Source: Achromobacter arsenitoxydans SY8
GTDB lineage: Bacteria; Pseudomonadota; Gammaproteobacteria; Burkholderiales; Burkholderiaceae_B
Length of the DNA: 64,000 bases
Assembly (NCBI RefSeq): GCF_000236785.1
Contig: NZ_AGUF01000055.1
Location: forward strand, 186,001-250,000
Direction: 5' to 3'
The position numbers and the translations under genes were made by a program. The notes under the pieces are model-generated. The model did no database searches and was not told where the DNA came from. It saw nothing but the letters and a program-made list of their open reading frames with translations. Shown here in pieces: positions 20,010 through 28,716 of this stretch (positions are counted from its first letter, which is position 1; the number at the start of each line of letters is the position of its first letter).

Positions 20010-20231
20010 ATGGAATGGAAACTGCATAGATCAGGCTGGATCGAAGAGCGCAACTTCGATATCGAATTCGCCGAGACCCCCGAGGGGTATCACACCCGCG
20101 TGCGGGTCTTCGGATTTCCCATTCTTGAAGACACCAAGCATGTGTTTCCGAACGAGGCCCTGGCGGAAAAAGGGGCGCTGACCCTGCTCAAGAGCCAGTT
20201 TGTCGGCACCCCGGACCTGGAAGACGAGTAG
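20010..20231 (+). CDS. hypothetical protein, 73 aa
   Basis: A small conserved-looking soluble protein of 73 residues beginning MEWKLHRSGWIEERNFDIEF and ending in the acidic tail TPDLEDE. It has a mix of beta-type residues and no membrane segment. The ATG at 20010 has CAGGAGCG upstream at good spacing, which favours it over the in-frame ATG at 19977. I do not recognise the family. Confidence 0.65.
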   Translation: MEWKLHRSGWIEERNFDIEFAETPEGYHTRVRVFGFPILEDTKHVFPNEALAEKGALTLLKSQFVGTPDLEDE

Positions 20232-20464
20232 CGTGCGGCGGGTGTAAATTGGGGACGCGAGCTTTTTCATCACATCTGGAAGCGCGGTCAGGCCGGGCCC
20301 TGTTGAGCTCGAATTGTGCGATTGCGGTGTTCTGCAATAATTTCTGACTTTCATCCATGCCCGGCACGGCAGCCGGGAAGGGCGTATCGGGAGGCGCATG
20401 AGGCCAGGGGTGTTGTTTCAGTGGGATGTCCGCGGTGCGCGGGACCTGGAGTACGGGCTGCACC

Positions 20465-22039
20465 ATGGCTGACGGCGAAACGCTTGCCGTCGCTCGCCCG
20501 CGTGGCCCGCGCCTCTACTCCATGCGCGTGGGTCTGCTGGCGCTGGTCTTCGCCTGTATTTCCCCGGCGCTGATCGTGGCTTCGGTTGCCGTCTACGAAA
20601 GCTACGTCATCCAGAAGGAACGCATTTTTCGCGACACGATCTTTCTGGCGCGCAACCTCACCGCTATCCTGGACCGCGAGTTGACCGGCGTCGAGGCCGG
20701 CCTGCAGATGCTGGCCTCGTCGCCCGACCTCGTCGGCGGCGATCTGGCCGGGTTTCATCGCCGTGCGCGCGAGGCCGTGCGCTTCCAGATCGTGGACAGT
20801 TATGTCCTGACCAGCAAGGACGGCCGACAGGTCGTCAATACCCAGGTCCCCTACGGCACCGCCTTGCCGACGAGTGGCGTACCCGAGGAGCTGACCCGCG
20901 TCTTCCAGGCGCGCATGCCGGTGCTGACGGGCTTGTTCAACGGCGGACTCAGCCAGGATCCCACCATCGCGTTGGGCGTGCCTGTCGTGCGGGGCGACGA
21001 GGTCGTCTACAGCTTGAACGTCGGCCTGTCGCCCGAGCGTATCGGCACCGTGCTGGGACGCCGCGCCCTGCCCGAGGGCTGGGTGGCGGCGGTGCTGGAC
21101 GGTTCCGGGACCATTGTCGCCCGCACCCGCGACACGTCCCGGTTTGTCGGACAGAAGGCGGTACCCGCGCTGGCCCGCGCGGTGCAGCAGGAGGGCGAGG
21201 GGTCGCTGGAAACCATAACGAAGGAGGGCACGCCGGTCTACACGGCGTTCAGCCGTTCGGCGCTGTCCGGCTGGACGGTCGCCGCGGGCGCGCCCATGCA
21301 GCTCCTGACGGCGGATCTCTATCGGTCTATTGCCTGGATCTGCCTGGGCACGCTGATCGCGTTCGGCCTGGGCCTGTGGCTGGCGCTACGGCTTGCAAGC
21401 CGCCTGACCTCGGCGGTGCAGGGGCTGGTCGCGCCCGCGCTGGCGCTGGGCGAGGGACGCACGGTCGAATTGCCCGCCACGCGCATCAAGGAGGCGCAGG
21501 AGGTGGGCGCCGCCATGCTGCAAGCCTCGCGGATGCTGGCGCGCGCGCAGCACCTGGCGCATTACGATCCCTTGACCGGCCTGTGCAACCGGGTGCTGTT
21601 CGGCGAACTCGTGTTGCGGGAGCTGGCGGTGGCGCAGCGCAGCGGCGATGAGTTTTCCATTCTTGCGATCGACCTGGATGGCTTCAAGGCTGTCAATGAC
21701 ATGCATGGCCACGCCGCCGGCGATACCGTGCTGAAAGAGGCGGCCGACCGCATGGCCGGGGCGATCCGCGTGTCGGATGTGGCGGCGAGGCTGGGTGGCG
21801 ACGAGTTCGCGGTGCTGCTGCTGGGAGCCAACCGGGACAATGCCCGGCTGGTTGCCGAGGCCCTGGTCGAAAGCCTGTCATTGCCGTATCCCAACGTCCG
21901 TGTTGCCGTGTCGGCAAGCGTGGGTATCGCCGTTTTTCCGCATTCCGGCGTCACGATGCTGCAGTTGCTGGAACGCGCGGACGTGGCGCTGTATCAGGCC
22001 AAGGGGCAGGGCAAGCGGCGGGTCGCGTTGGATCAGTGA
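20465..22039 (+). CDS. membrane diguanylate cyclase with periplasmic sensor domain
   Basis: A 524-residue diguanylate cyclase that makes c-di-GMP from two GTP. The N-terminal membrane helix (LLALVFACISPALIVASVAV) leads to a periplasmic sensor of dCache type with SYVLTSKDGRQVVN. A second helix (WICLGTLIAFGLGLWLAL) precedes a HAMP-like linker. The C-terminal GGDEF domain starts at AHYDPLTGLCNR and carries the intact active site GGDEF. An RxxD motif (RVSD) stands exactly five residues before GGDEF, which is the allosteric product-inhibition I-site. An upstream ATG at 20426 would add 13 residues. The ligand is unknown. Confidence 0.92.
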   Translation: MADGETLAVARPRGPRLYSMRVGLLALVFACISPALIVASVAVYESYVIQKERIFRDTIFLARNLTAILDRELTGVEAGLQMLASSPDLVGGDLAGFHRRAREAVRFQIVDSYVLTSKDGRQVVNTQVPYGTALPTSGVPEELTRVFQARMPVLTGLFNGGLSQDPTIALGVPVVRGDEVVYSLNVGLSPERIGTVLGRRALPEGWVAAVLDGSGTIVARTRDTSRFVGQKAVPALARAVQQEGEGSLETITKEGTPVYTAFSRSALSGWTVAAGAPMQLLTADLYRSIAWICLGTLIAFGLGLWLALRLASRLTSAVQGLVAPALALGEGRTVELPATRIKEAQEVGAAMLQASRMLARAQHLAHYDPLTGLCNRVLFGELVLRELAVAQRSGDEFSILAIDLDGFKAVNDMHGHAAGDTVLKEAADRMAGAIRVSDVAARLGGDEFAVLLLGANRDNARLVAEALVESLSLPYPNVRVAVSASVGIAVFPHSGVTMLQLLERADVALYQAKGQGKRRVALDQ

Positions 22040-22056
22040 CCGCCGCATGCGTGCAT

Positions 22057-22299
22057 TCAGGTGTCGCTCCGCAGCGGCGCCAGCGCCGTCAGGACCTCGC
22101 CTGATCGCAGCCGATAGCGCTTGTCGTCCAGCGCGATCACCTGTTCTCCATCGGAGGTCCTGAGTATGTGGCGCGCCTCGGCGATGGGGCGCGCGGCGGC
22201 GCCCGGATTCTCCGCCTGCAGGAACACCTCTATCCGGTAGAGCCGACCCGAGTGCGAGCTTGCCAGCACGTCGCTCAACCTGCGTATCGAAATGGCCAT
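22057..22299 (-). CDS. hypothetical protein, 80 aa
   Basis: An 80-residue soluble protein, MAISIRRLSDVLASSHSG at the start and EQVIALDDKRYRLRSGEVL near the end, which suggests a small beta-rich fold. There is no signal peptide, metal motif or recognised domain. It is convergent with the diguanylate cyclase (17 bases between stops) and divergent from yddG. I assign no function. Confidence 0.6.
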   Translation of the reverse strand: MAISIRRLSDVLASSHSGRLYRIEVFLQAENPGAAARPIAEARHILRTSDGEQVIALDDKRYRLRSGEVLTALAPLRSDT

Positions 22300-22391
22300 G
22301 CGGATTTTTCTCCCTTGGATTTTCGCTAAACTTCCCGCCTTGGCGCTGGGCCCGCCCCGTCATGGGCGTGAACGGCAGGCAATCGGAAACG

Positions 22392-23303
22392 ATGATGCAA
22401 TTGAATTCAGGCCGGAATGCGGCCACCTCCCTGGGCTTGCTGGCGATTCTGCTGTGGGGCACGGTCGTCGGGCTGATACGCGGCGTCAGCGAGAGCTTCG
22501 GCCCGATCGGTGGCGCCGCGTTGATCTACACGGTCGGAGCGTTCTTCCTGGTGTTGTTGCTGGGATTTCCCAGATTGCGGAGCTTTCCGCGCTCGTACCT
22601 TATCGTGGGCAGCATCCTGTTTGTCGCTTACGAGATCTGCCTGTCGCTGTCGCTGGGGTTTGCGCATAACCGCGGGCAGGCCATCGAGCTTGGCATCGTC
22701 AATTACCTGTGGCCGTGCTTTACCGTGATCCTTGCCATGCTGATCAACGGCCAGCGGGCGAGCGCGTGGGTGGCGCCGGGCATCTTGTTGTCCTTGTGCG
22801 GCATCGTCTGGGTGGTGGGAGGGCCGGGCGGGCTTTCCGTAGAGCGCACCGCGGCCAACGTTTCGAGCAATCCCCTCAGTTACGGGCTGGCATTCAGCGG
22901 CGCCATCATCTGGGCCGTGTACTGCAACGTGACCAAGCGCTATGCCGACGGCAAGAACGGCGTGGCGCTGTTTTTCATGCTGACCTCGGCGGTCTTGTGG
23001 ACCAAATTTTTCCTCAGCGCGGAGCCAAAGCTTGCGTTCACCACGCCGGCCACGGTCGAGCTCTGCGTGGCTGGCGGCGCGATGGCGGCCGGCTACGCGT
23101 TCTGGAACGTGGGAATACTGCGGGGCAACCTGACCTTGCTGGCCACTGCTTCTTATTTCACGCCCGTGTTTTCCACTTTCTTTGCCGCGCTGTGGCTGTC
23201 GACCCCGCTGTCCATATCATTCTGGCAAGGTGTGGCCATGGTCACCGCGGGTTCGCTGTTGTGCTGGGCGGCGACGCGCGGCAAGCCGGCCCGGGGCGGA
23301 TAG
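22392..23303 (+). CDS. yddG: aromatic amino acid exporter YddG
   Basis: A 303-residue DMT-superfamily exporter that matches E. coli YddG along its whole length as I recall that sequence. It shows WGTVVGLIRGVSESFGPIGG, then SILFVAYEICLSLSLGFAH, IELGIVNYLWPCFTVILAML, and near the end FWQGVAMVTAGSLLCWAATR. YddG has ten helices and exports phenylalanine, tyrosine, tryptophan and related compounds. The start is ambiguous between 22362, 22392 and 22395; 22392 is chosen because GGAAACG lies just upstream. It is probably a stand-alone gene. Confidence 0.93.
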   Translation: MMQLNSGRNAATSLGLLAILLWGTVVGLIRGVSESFGPIGGAALIYTVGAFFLVLLLGFPRLRSFPRSYLIVGSILFVAYEICLSLSLGFAHNRGQAIELGIVNYLWPCFTVILAMLINGQRASAWVAPGILLSLCGIVWVVGGPGGLSVERTAANVSSNPLSYGLAFSGAIIWAVYCNVTKRYADGKNGVALFFMLTSAVLWTKFFLSAEPKLAFTTPATVELCVAGGAMAAGYAFWNVGILRGNLTLLATASYFTPVFSTFFAALWLSTPLSISFWQGVAMVTAGSLLCWAATRGKPARGG

Positions 23304-23330
23304 CCCCCGGCCAGGCCCGGGTCGGCGGAA

Positions 23331-23522
23331 TTACTCGATGAGCATGGTCTGGGCGACGGCGTAGCCCAGCGGAATCAAGAGCAGGGATGCAAACAGGGAA
23401 CTGACAATCGCCGCCGATATCTTCAGCCAGGGTTCGGGCCCCGCGCCTTGTATCGTTTGAATCACCAACGCGACGATACCCACAACCATCAAACAGCTCA
23501 TAAAGACTGCTAAGTAAGTCAT
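23331..23522 (-). CDS. small membrane protein, 63 aa
   Basis: A 63-residue protein with two predicted transmembrane helices, VFMSCLMVVGIVALVIQTI and AAIVSSLFASLLLIPLGYA, joined by a short loop GAGPEPWLKI. GGAGACAACATG gives an acceptable ribosome binding site on the minus strand. It lies alone, convergent with yddG. No family is recognised, and the function is unknown. Confidence 0.65.
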   Translation of the reverse strand: MTYLAVFMSCLMVVGIVALVIQTIQGAGPEPWLKISAAIVSSLFASLLLIPLGYAVAQTMLIE

Positions 23523-23780
23523 GTTGTCTCCGTCCTCGCCTGATTAAAGGGATGCGGCGCCGCTGAGCGGTCTAGATGTTTGTATTGATTGTGCGCCTGT
23601 ATTGCAGCGATGCGCCTTAGGGTTTTCCTGGCGGAAGGCGCCCTATGTGGCGTATTTGCCGCGCGGTGTGCAGCATGAATTCATGTGCGTTCGCAGCATT
23701 TATGGCCGGCCGAAATGGCGCCATTGCGCACGACGGATTGCGCTACGATGGGGGCATCGAAACACCGAAGAGGCCGCCAG

Positions 23781-24029
23781 ATGTCGCGAGAATTGCGTCC
23801 CGGCACGCGCGCCACGCTGCAAGTCCGGCAGTTGTCGCCCGGAGAATTCGCCTGGATCGTCACGCTGCTCGATCCCGAATCCGGCAATGTGCGCAGCACC
23901 AATTATTCGGAAAGGCGCTACGGCAGCCTTGACGAAGCTTCGGCCGCAGGCAAGTCGGCCGTCGTGGCGTTCCTGGGCGACGACACGCTTGGCGGCCGCG
24001 GCATGACGGGCGCCGGCAAGGCCAGGTAA
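23781..24029 (+). CDS. hypothetical protein, 82 aa
   Basis: An 82-residue soluble protein starting MSRELRPGTRATLQVRQLSP, with WIVTLLDPESGNVRSTNYSE in the middle and a glycine-rich tail. It has the composition of a small beta/alpha protein. The ATG at 23781 is chosen over the upstream ATG at 23685 because the extra 32 residues look like a translated leader. First of several small plus-strand genes running to 25402. Not recognised. Confidence 0.6.
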   Translation: MSRELRPGTRATLQVRQLSPGEFAWIVTLLDPESGNVRSTNYSERRYGSLDEASAAGKSAVVAFLGDDTLGGRGMTGAGKAR

Positions 24030-24160
24030 TCGCGGGCTCGATGTGTCCGGCCGCGCAGGCCGGAGCCGGGGCCTTGCATCTGCTCATTCCATCACTGCGG
24101 GCACGCGGATTGCTGAGTGCGGGACAAGGCGCGCTCCGCGCCGCTTGAGGAGACAACATC

Positions 24161-24352
24161 ATGTCCCAGACCCCGCATCGGGAGCCCGGCTCGCCGGACG
24201 TCCTCCCCGCCGACGATCCCGCGCTGCCAGGCGATCAGAGTTCGGATGATCCTCGTCCCGACCCGAGGCGTCCGGCAGACAACCCCGACACCGTCGACCC
24301 CATCCCGCCCGCGCCCGATCCGCGCGCGCCCGGCACCATCGACCTGGCCTGA
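24161..24352 (+). CDS. proline/aspartate-rich disordered protein, 63 aa
   Basis: A 63-residue acidic protein made mostly of P, D, A and R, for example DPRPDPRRPADNPDTVDPIP, with no hydrophobic core; it is probably intrinsically disordered. A GAGGAGACA ribosome binding site stands before the ATG. It precedes a 24-residue membrane mini-protein and a 303-residue membrane protein on the same strand, with short gaps, so the three may share a transcript. Its coding status rests on the ribosome site and codon use; the function is unknown. Confidence 0.55.
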   Translation: MSQTPHREPGSPDVLPADDPALPGDQSSDDPRPDPRRPADNPDTVDPIPPAPDPRAPGTIDLA

Positions 24353-24395
24353 GCGCGGCTCGCGCCGCCCGGCCTATACAACCAAGGAGGTTTCC

Positions 24396-24470
24396 ATGCG
24401 CTCCATTCTGTTGTGGCTGCTTGGCGTACCGATTCCGATCATCATCCTGCTGGCCCTGTTCTGGCATTGA
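24396..24470 (+). CDS. 24-residue membrane mini-protein
   Basis: A very short frame beginning MRSILLWLLGVPIPIIILLA and ending LFWH: a single hydrophobic helix broken by a conserved-looking PIP. The ribosome binding site AAGGAGG is near-perfect and six bases before the ATG. The stop is 20 bases before the next gene. I recall similar MRxILLWLLGxPIPIIIL mini-proteins annotated as hypothetical in proteobacteria; that is from memory and was not checked. It is probably a membrane-inserted peptide, perhaps a stress or envelope modulator. Confidence 0.7.
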   Translation: MRSILLWLLGVPIPIIILLALFWH

Positions 24471-24490
24471 ACATTGGATAAGGACCGATC

Positions 24491-25402
24491 ATGGAAAATT
24501 CATCTTCATTGAGCCATTCCTATGCCGACGGTCTGCCTCCGCGCGAGTCGGCGCTGTCGGCGGTGTCGTGGGCGGCCGTGTTTGCCGGCGCGGTGATTGC
24601 GGCCGCGCTGTCGCTGGCGCTGCTGGCTGGCGGCACGGGCCTGGGCTTTCTTTCCGTTTCGCCGTGGGGTGACGAGGGCATGTCGGCGCCTGCCGTAGGC
24701 ATCGGCATCATCGGTTGGATGTTGTTCACGCAGATCGTCGCCTATGGCATCGGCGGCTATGTCGCAGGGCGGTTGCGCACCAAGTGGGTGGACGTGCATT
24801 CCGACGAAGTCTATTTTCGCGATACGGCGCACGGCTTTCTGGTGTGGGCATTGAGCGCCGTGGTCAGCGCAGCATTGCTCGGCTCCGCGATTGCATCCGT
24901 GGCGTCGGGTGCGGCTAGGGCCGGCGCGGCGATGGCCGGAACTGCCGGCACCGTCGCGACAGCGGCTGCGGCGGCAGGCGCAAGCGGCGGCGGCCTGGAC
25001 CAGGTCACCGACTACTTCACCGATACCTTGATGCGATCCGAGCGGCCGGACGCCAGCGGCGATCCCGACACGGCGCGCGGGGAAGTTGGCCGCATTGTCG
25101 CCATGAGTCTGACGCGCGGCGAGATGACACCGGAAGACCGCGACTACGTGATCAAGGTGGTCGCGGCCCAGACCGGCCTGGAGCCCGCCGTGGCGCAGCG
25201 CCGCGTCGAGCAGGCCATCGCGAATGCCAAGAAGGCGGCCGAGGACGCCAAGGTCAAGGCCAAGCAAGCCGCGGACGCGGCAAGAAAGGCTGCGGCGGCG
25301 TTTGCGCTGTGGGGCTTTGCGTCGATGCTGATCGGCGCGTTCGTGGCAAGCCTGGCGGCAACCTGGGGCGGCCGTCGTCGCGATACGGTGCACCGGGTTT
25401 AG
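24491..25402 (+). CDS. membrane protein with Ala/Lys-rich coiled segment
   Basis: A 303-residue inner-membrane protein. Helices are visible at about residues 24-50 (VSWAAVFAGAVIAAALSLAL), 68-90 (VGIGIIGWMLFTQIVAYGIG), 115-135 and at the C-terminus (FALWGFASMLIGAFVASLAA). Between the third and last helices is an Ala-rich stretch followed by a long K/A-rich helix (AKKAAEDAKVKAKQAADAAR) likely to form a coiled coil in the cytosol or periplasm. I do not recognise a named family. It follows the 24-aa mini-protein by 20 bases and ends before a bidirectional terminator. Confidence 0.75.
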   Translation: MENSSSLSHSYADGLPPRESALSAVSWAAVFAGAVIAAALSLALLAGGTGLGFLSVSPWGDEGMSAPAVGIGIIGWMLFTQIVAYGIGGYVAGRLRTKWVDVHSDEVYFRDTAHGFLVWALSAVVSAALLGSAIASVASGAARAGAAMAGTAGTVATAAAAAGASGGGLDQVTDYFTDTLMRSERPDASGDPDTARGEVGRIVAMSLTRGEMTPEDRDYVIKVVAAQTGLEPAVAQRRVEQAIANAKKAAEDAKVKAKQAADAARKAAAAFALWGFASMLIGAFVASLAATWGGRRRDTVHRV

Positions 25403-25424
25403 CGTGGGCGGGCCGCAAAACAAA

Positions 25425-25451
25425 AAGGCCTGCACGCAAAGTGCAGGCCTT
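25425..25451. terminator. bidirectional terminator
   Basis: A perfect 11-bp inverted repeat AAGGCCTGCAC/GTGCAGGCCTT (25425-25435 with 25441-25451) with loop GCAAA. Flanking A and T runs allow it to end both the 303-aa gene on the plus strand and tRNA-Met on the minus strand. Confidence 0.85.
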
Positions 25452-25462
25452 CTTAAATTCTT

Positions 25463-25539
25463 TGGTGGCGCATCCCTGATTCGAACAGGGGACCTGCGGA
25501 TTATGATTCCGTCGCTCTAACCGGCTGAGCTAATGCGCC
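25463..25539 (-). tRNA. tRNA-Met (anticodon CAT)
   Basis: A 77-nt tRNA read on the minus strand with encoded CCA. Acceptor GGCGCAT pairs with ATGCGCC, the D-arm is GCTC/GAGC, the anticodon loop is ATCATAA (anticodon CAT) and the T-arm holds GTTCGAATC. Position 1-72 is a normal G-C pair, so it is not an initiator tRNA. Elongator Met is most likely; an Ile tRNA whose C34 is made lysidine also has CAT in the gene and cannot be wholly excluded. The first anticodon-stem pair (A27-C43) looks mismatched. Confidence 0.9.
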
Positions 25540-25683
25540 ATCGCTTCGTTTTGCTTGGGATCGGCTATTGCCGAACCCTGATCACCGCTTGCGTTGCAAG
25601 TGCTGATCAACGAAGAACGAAATTCTAGCACGAAATTTTTTGGATGTGCAAGCGGTTCGCGACAGGAAAATTGCAGGCGACAC

Positions 25684-27000
<1,317 letters not shown>

Positions 27001-27035
27001 GGCGATCCTCCAGTGGCGTCGTGGGTGATCCCGCG

Positions 27036-28013
27036 TCAGGCGCGGGCGCTGAAAACCGAGAACCAGCCCCGCGCGTCGGACCACTGCGCAACGTCGCGAA
27101 AGCCGGCGCTGAGGAGCAGGTTGCTGAACGCCTGCGGGGTGAACTTGTGCGAATTTTCGGTGTGGATGCGTTCGCCGCGGCGGAACTCGCGCTGGCCGCC
27201 AGGCCAGGTCACACGTAACGCACGCTGCGCCTCCAGGTGCATTTCGATGCGCGACAACTCGTTGTTGTAGACCGCCACATGCCGCCAGTCATCCACGTCG
27301 AAGTCGCTGTCCAGCACGGCATTCACGTGCCGCAGCAGGTTCAGGTTGAAGGCCGCGGTCAGGTGCAGCGCGTCGTCGTAGGCAGGTTCCAGGATGTGCC
27401 TGGGCTTGACGCGGTCTACCCCGACCAGCAGGCCGCCGCCTGGACAGGCATCGCGTATCCGCCGCAGCATGGCGTACGCATCGTCGGGGCCAAGATTGCC
27501 GATGCTTGAACCCGGGTAGAAGAACAGCCGCCGTTCGGCCGGGATGTCGGAAGGCAATGCGATGGCGCGCGAGAAGTCCTGTCCTACGGCGGTGATTGCC
27601 AGATCGGGATAGGAGAGCTCCAGCCGCCGCACTGCGGCTTGCAGGTAATCGGCCGAGATGTCGACCGGCACATAGTGGCTTGGACGCAAGCTGGCGAACA
27701 GGCGTTCGGCCTTGACGCAGTCTCCCGCGCCCAGGTCGATCAGCGCTTGCACCGGCCCGATGTGGCGCGCGATGTCGGCGCCATGGCGTTGAAATATTTC
27801 GTCCTCGCAGCGCGTAGGGTAGTACTCGGGCAGCTGAGTGATGGCAGTGAAAAGCGATGACCCGAGCGCGTCGTACAGAAACTTGGGGTCGATATGGGCG
27901 GGGCTGTCCGACAGACCGTCGTGCAGCTCGATCTGTTCGGCGCTGGGCCGCTGGGGTTGCTGCGCAAGGAAGTCTGGCGCGACGGAGGCAAGCAGTGCGG
28001 AAGGGGAAACCAT
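27036..28013 (-). CDS. egtD: L-histidine N(alpha)-methyltransferase EgtD
   Basis: A 325-residue SAM-dependent methyltransferase that trimethylates histidine to hercynine, the first step of ergothioneine synthesis. Motif ALIDLGAGDCVKAE (residues 90-103) is the SAM-binding glycine motif, and LPEYYPTRCEDEIF and FFYPGSSIGNLGPDDA are typical of the family. Start at 28013 (MVSPSALLAS). It is first in the minus-strand egtD-egtB unit, with its promoter in the 358-base gap to the divergent DUF883 gene. Confidence 0.95.
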   Translation of the reverse strand: MVSPSALLASVAPDFLAQQPQRPSAEQIELHDGLSDSPAHIDPKFLYDALGSSLFTAITQLPEYYPTRCEDEIFQRHGADIARHIGPVQALIDLGAGDCVKAERLFASLRPSHYVPVDISADYLQAAVRRLELSYPDLAITAVGQDFSRAIALPSDIPAERRLFFYPGSSIGNLGPDDAYAMLRRIRDACPGGGLLVGVDRVKPRHILEPAYDDALHLTAAFNLNLLRHVNAVLDSDFDVDDWRHVAVYNNELSRIEMHLEAQRALRVTWPGGQREFRRGERIHTENSHKFTPQAFSNLLLSAGFRDVAQWSDARGWFSVFSARA

Positions 28014-28371
28014 GCGTTCAGTTCCTTTTTGAGGCGGTTGAAGCGCATTGCAAAGACCTATTTTGGCGGTTGTTGGGGTTTATGTGTCAAGCGCCAAGCC
28101 TATGAATGCAATGGACTTTTACGAAATCGAAGCGGCGCGGCCCGGGGATTCCCGCCACTGGCGGCGCGCGCGCTGGCCATTGCCGTCAGCAAGTTTCGAT
28201 CCGCTGAAATATCGGTTTACGGCTGGTTGCCAAAGCTCGGGCGGCATCCGTCGATGATGGTCACAATGGGTTTTCGGCCAGGCGGGGCGATGCCTCGCGG
28301 CCCGCGCAATGTTGCGTTGCGTCAGGCGGCGCATGCCATTGTCGGGCGGCTCAATAGAACAAGGAGCGACC
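28014..28371. other. 358-base divergent intergenic region
   Basis: Lies between egtD (minus) and the DUF883 gene (plus). The part nearest the plus gene contains AGGAGCG before its ATG. AT-richer sequence at about 28020-28130 could hold the egtD promoter. I see no clear operator, RNA gene or repeat. Confidence 0.5.
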
Positions 28372-28707
28372 ATGAACCGAAAGCATCAGCGCGCAGAAAT
28401 GGCTTTGCATCGTGAGCGGGTGAACGACAGTTTTCACGAACTGCTCGCCGGCACGGAAGACCTCTTGCGGTCGACTGCCAGCTACACGGGCTCCGAGATC
28501 GAAGCGGCGCGCAGCCGCCTCAAGCGCCAACTTGCCGAGGCGCGCGAATCCGCGGGCGATTGGGAAGGCGCTGCCCGCGAGCGCGCGCGCCGCGCCACGG
28601 CCTATGCGGATGAGTATGTCCATGAGCACGCCTGGAAATCGGTCGGTGTGGCCGCATTGGTTGGCGCGGTGCTCGGCTGCGTTCTGATGGCGGGCAACCG
28701 GCGCTAA
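28372..28707 (+). CDS. DUF883/ElaB-YqjD family protein
   Basis: A 111-residue protein of the DUF883 (ElaB/YqjD) family, known as C-tail-anchored inner-membrane proteins, some of which bind stationary-phase ribosomes. It has a long charged helical region (LRSTASYTGSEIEAARSRLK), the typical EYVHEHAWKSVGVAALVGAV segment, and a C-terminal helix ending GAVLGCVLMAGNRR. The ATG at 28372 is preceded by AAGGAGCGACC. It is 9 bases upstream of the phospholipase-D gene, so the two are probably co-transcribed. Confidence 0.88.
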   Translation: MNRKHQRAEMALHRERVNDSFHELLAGTEDLLRSTASYTGSEIEAARSRLKRQLAEARESAGDWEGAARERARRATAYADEYVHEHAWKSVGVAALVGAVLGCVLMAGNRR

Positions 28708-28716
28708 AGGCGCGCC

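Noticed and set aside
20031-20399. Minus-strand frame across the 73-aa gene
   Set aside because: It is the antisense of the small plus gene and the region before the diguanylate cyclase; no ribosome site or domain.
25463-25539. Initiator tRNA-fMet reading of the CAT tRNA
   Set aside because: The 1-72 pair is a normal G-C and not the mismatch of initiator tRNAs, so it is an elongator Met (or a lysidine-type Ile) gene.
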